This document shows, one piece after another, positions 13,671 to 16,123 of a stretch of DNA of 16,123 nucleotides. The position numbers and the translations under genes are program-made. Source of the DNA: UBA11540 sp003445125. GTDB taxonomy: Bacteria; Bacillota; Clostridia; Oscillospirales; Ruminococcaceae. The notes beneath the pieces are model-generated. The model was not told the origin of the DNA and ran no database searches. It saw only the letters and a list, made by a program, of their open reading frames with translations. Each line of letters starts with the position of its first letter. The first letter of the stretch is position 1. The DNA lies in NCBI GenBank assembly GCA_937899435.1, contig CALBQG010000112.1, forward strand, positions 1-16,123, in the 5' to 3' direction.

Positions 13671-15860
13671 TTAAATACGTTTGAGGGAAGGATCGCGCAG
13701 CTTCACGGGCTCCGGAAGGTCGCCGATGTAAATCTGACGGACGTCCTTGTCTGTCGTCCAGACACCGTTTTCCAAATGGGCGTGAATGGGAACAATCTGA
13801 CCGTCAATCCAAAGGAGCGCAGCAGTTTGCAGCCAGGTTTCCGCGGCGCGTGCCCATGCGTAACGGGAAAGGGAACTGTCGATGTGATGGGGATAATCAT
13901 GGGCGATTTCGTAGCGTGTGCTCATGTCTTCGCCTTCCAGCTGCAGCAGGGTTGACTTAACCCAGGGGTATCCGCCGCCGCGAATAAAGTCCGCTTCATA
14001 GCAGCTGTACATCGAACCGTCGGGCTGTGTCTTGGAGAAATTGGTGATCCAGCTGTTCCAGGATTCAAGCAGCACACGGTCGTTGTGCGTCAGTATGCCA
14101 TAGTCGAACATGGCTTCCGCAGTCCAGATGGTCCACGCATGTCCGGCACAGATTGCGGGACCCTCACCGTCGCCTTCCCAGATGGTTTCCCACCAACGGA
14201 AGCTGGAGCCTTGCATCCGTGCGTCCGGGGTGTAAATCATCCACGCGCGGTGTAAATCCAGCACTTCCTTGGCAAATTTTTCATATGCCGGTACGTGTTC
14301 CATGTGCATACAATAATACAACAAAGCGAGTGCAGTGCAGGAAATGGCGCCGTCCTCGTATTCGGGATCGGTCAGCTCGGAGATTTCGCCTTCTGTCGGG
14401 AAATTCATGCCGCGTTCCAGCAGAAAATCCGCCATTTGGCGGGCGGCACGCTCAAAGGTTTCTGCACGTGCGTCGTGACGGCTTTTCAAAAAGAGCGTCA
14501 TGTCCACCAAGGAAATCATCGGGCAGCAAACGGTGGTGTAGTCGTGTCCGTTGAACACCATGCCGTTTCGCATATAGTTTTCTACCAATTCATTCAGCGC
14601 ACTGATCGCGGTTTCCAGCAATTCCTCGTCTTTGTAGACGCGGTAGGCTTCCAGCAGAATCGATACGCCGAAAAATTGTTCCTGTACACGCGAGGATTCA
14701 CAAATGTGATAAGCAGCAAAGCCGTTTTCGGGAACCGGTACGATCGTCCGACGGGGAATCCGTATGCCGTCTTTTCCGAGAATGCCTTTGAGCTCTTCTT
14801 TGATCACGTGGTCATAACGGCGTGTGCCGCGCATTTCTTCGTTGAAAAGCATCGCCCACAAAAAGCACCCGCCTTCGCAGAGGTTGCGGTCGCCGTGGTA
14901 AGGCTTGCGAATTCCGTCACAGCTGAGATCAAACAGCGCCATACGGCTTGAACCGCCCGACCATACGGTGGTGTTCAGACCGGGTTTACCGTTACAGATT
15001 GGCGTAACGGTATAAAACCCGAATTTGGAAAGGGGAATACGCGCGGTGAGAGGAAGCGTCTGCACCGATCCGTCCGGAGCCTCCACACGCAGTGAATCCG
15101 CTTTTCCGATGGTCTGCACCATGGCATACCCGTCAAAACCGCCGCTGAGAATATTGCGGCAAAGCGGCACACCGAGGGTTTGCTGTATTTTGGCAAACGC
15201 TTCCTCCAAAGAGTCGGCAAATTGCAGCCGGACACGCAGAGCTTTGCGATCGCTTCCGTGATACACGCGGTCAAACGACGCCAAAAACTGAAGATTGAAA
15301 ATAAAGTGACCGCAAGCAAAGGGTGAATAGATGAACTTCCAGCCGTCACAGGGCGTTTCCGCAACGGCGGTCACGAATTTTCCGTTGGGACGTGTGAGAA
15401 TGACGTAGGTGTAACGTCCGTCCGCGGAGGTATAAGGGGAGGAAGGAAGAAGCTGTTTGCGGTAATCATTGCCTTTTTTGCCCAAAAAATTCAAGTCCAG
15501 ATTCAGACCGAATTCCGACATATTCGGGTTGAGACTCTCCGCATCAAGAGTAATCCCGTCCGACTCCAGAGTATAAGTGACGGTGACGCGGTTTTCCTCG
15601 TCAGTGCAACGGATTTTGTTATCTCCCTCGGCTTCAACGACGGAAAAGTGCGCGGTGCGGTCTTCATAGGGGGTTGCCATTGCATGGGGCATCGTGCGGA
15701 TGTCATCAGTAGACAGGGTGAAACAAGCGGTGCCGGTTTTTCCGCGGGCGTCGGCAAGGTTGGTGCCGTCGGTGCGGTCGAACAATCCGGTCAGACGACC
15801 GTCGCTCAGTTCGGCACGGCAGCGGTCGTTTTCCAGAATCAGTGTGTGTTGATTTTGCAT
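13671..15860 (-). CDS. Glycosidase-like protein: beta-sandwich plus alpha/alpha toroid, family unassigned
   Basis: This 729-residue protein has no signal peptide, so it is probably cytoplasmic. Residues 1 to about 330 look all-beta, as in the N-terminal domains of alpha/alpha-barrel glycosidases and lyases (ILTRPNGKFVTAVAETPCDGW, LPLTARIPLSKFGFYTVTPI). From about 330 to 700 it is helical, with repeated aromatic patches. The segment SFRWWETIWEGDGEG followed by CAGHAWTIWTAEAMFDYG lies near residues 555-590 and is typical of carbohydrate-binding clefts in six-hairpin enzymes. I could not match it to a named CAZy family. A heteroglycan or uronide-processing enzyme is possible, but this is inference. 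The ATG at 15860 has a GAGGAG site 6 bases upstream. It follows a membrane-protein gene by 25 bases and is probably co-transcribed with it. Confidence 0.7.
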   Translation of the reverse strand: MQNQHTLILENDRCRAELSDGRLTGLFDRTDGTNLADARGKTGTACFTLSTDDIRTMPHAMATPYEDRTAHFSVVEAEGDNKIRCTDEENRVTVTYTLESDGITLDAESLNPNMSEFGLNLDLNFLGKKGNDYRKQLLPSSPYTSADGRYTYVILTRPNGKFVTAVAETPCDGWKFIYSPFACGHFIFNLQFLASFDRVYHGSDRKALRVRLQFADSLEEAFAKIQQTLGVPLCRNILSGGFDGYAMVQTIGKADSLRVEAPDGSVQTLPLTARIPLSKFGFYTVTPICNGKPGLNTTVWSGGSSRMALFDLSCDGIRKPYHGDRNLCEGGCFLWAMLFNEEMRGTRRYDHVIKEELKGILGKDGIRIPRRTIVPVPENGFAAYHICESSRVQEQFFGVSILLEAYRVYKDEELLETAISALNELVENYMRNGMVFNGHDYTTVCCPMISLVDMTLFLKSRHDARAETFERAARQMADFLLERGMNFPTEGEISELTDPEYEDGAISCTALALLYYCMHMEHVPAYEKFAKEVLDLHRAWMIYTPDARMQGSSFRWWETIWEGDGEGPAICAGHAWTIWTAEAMFDYGILTHNDRVLLESWNSWITNFSKTQPDGSMYSCYEADFIRGGGYPWVKSTLLQLEGEDMSTRYEIAHDYPHHIDSSLSRYAWARAAETWLQTAALLWIDGQIVPIHAHLENGVWTTDKDVRQIYIGDLPEPVKLRDPSLKRI

Positions 15861-15885
15861 TTTGTTCTCCTCTCAGTGGTTGTCA

Positions 15886-16123
15886 TTACAGCTTGCGCCG
15901 ATGAACGGTTTTTTTGGATGAAGACGAATAGGACTCATAATTGCTGTATCCCGACGAATAGGGAGAAGCCTTGCGCTGGCGCCGTTTGTAATTGTTGTAG
16001 GCAACTGAAAGGACAATGTACAACAGCAGCAAGGCAACAAAAACAATTGCTCCGATAAAGAATTGCCAACGGGAAGTGACCGTGTGCAGCGTGTCTGTGA
16101 AATGCAGGAACGCGGAACGCTTG
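15886..16123 (-). CDS. C-terminus of a single-pass membrane protein, cut by the window edge
   Basis: The last 78 codons of a minus-strand gene are visible, ending in TAA at 15888-15886. The segment has one hydrophobic helix of about 24 residues (WQFFIGAIVFVALLLLYIVL followed by SVAY). A basic stretch KRRQRK comes next, then a Ser/Tyr-rich tail ending KKTVHRRKL. The positive charge after the helix suggests that the tail is cytoplasmic and the missing N-terminal part is outside. No family can be named from this piece. It lies 25 bases upstream of the glycosidase-like gene, in the same direction. Confidence 0.75.
   Translation of the reverse strand, partial: KRSAFLHFTDTLHTVTSRWQFFIGAIVFVALLLLYIVLSVAYNNYKRRQRKASPYSSGYSNYESYSSSSKKTVHRRKL

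Overview
The window looks like chromosome from a low-to-mid GC Gram-positive bacterium of the Clostridia, probably an Oscillospirales-like gut lineage. The lineage call is inference. It rests on the gene order ylxM-ffh-rpsP-khpA-rimM-trmD, strong AGGAGG-type ribosome binding sites, near-consensus sigma-A promoters, a lipoprotein with a Ser/Thr-rich linker and an AraC/DUF5107 pair. No tRNA, rRNA, CRISPR array or prophage block was seen. Nearly every gene-pair boundary carries a strong intrinsic terminator.

Layout. 1-48: the likely outer end of an IS3-family (IS150-like) element that continues off the left edge. 75-2903: an AraC regulator (minus) and the TPR-rich C-terminal half of a DUF5107-type protein (plus). 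They sit head to head with overlapping 5' ends and no promoter space, so this looks like a deletion scar. 2993-4000: galE (minus), diverging from the housekeeping operon at 4188-7757. That operon is ylxM-ffh (signal recognition particle), rpsP (ribosomal protein S16), khpA (KH RNA-binding protein), rimM (30S maturation) and trmD (tRNA m1G37 methyltransferase). A hairpin terminator splits it between khpA and rimM.

7814-11687 is a minus-strand run, in transcription order: HD-domain hydrolase, SPFH/band-7 protein with three C-terminal zinc ribbons, membrane-anchored zinc-ribbon protein and secreted/membrane TPM-domain protein. The last three match the protein types of Bacillus subtilis YdjI, YdjG and YdjH, the membrane module that positions the phage-shock protein PspA. 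No pspA is present here. This envelope module is the most system-like feature of the window.

11815-13628 (plus) carries a ferritin-like diiron protein and an unrecognised 400-residue lipoprotein. 13671-16123 (minus) carries a 729-residue cytoplasmic protein that looks like a carbohydrate-active enzyme (beta-sandwich plus alpha/alpha toroid). Upstream of it is the C-terminus of a single-pass membrane protein that runs off the right edge.

The clearest oddities are the AraC/DUF5107 junction, the PspA-less Ydj-type module, the terminator inside the rpsP-trmD operon and the unassigned glycosidase-like protein. I did not find anything I can claim as a wholly new system.
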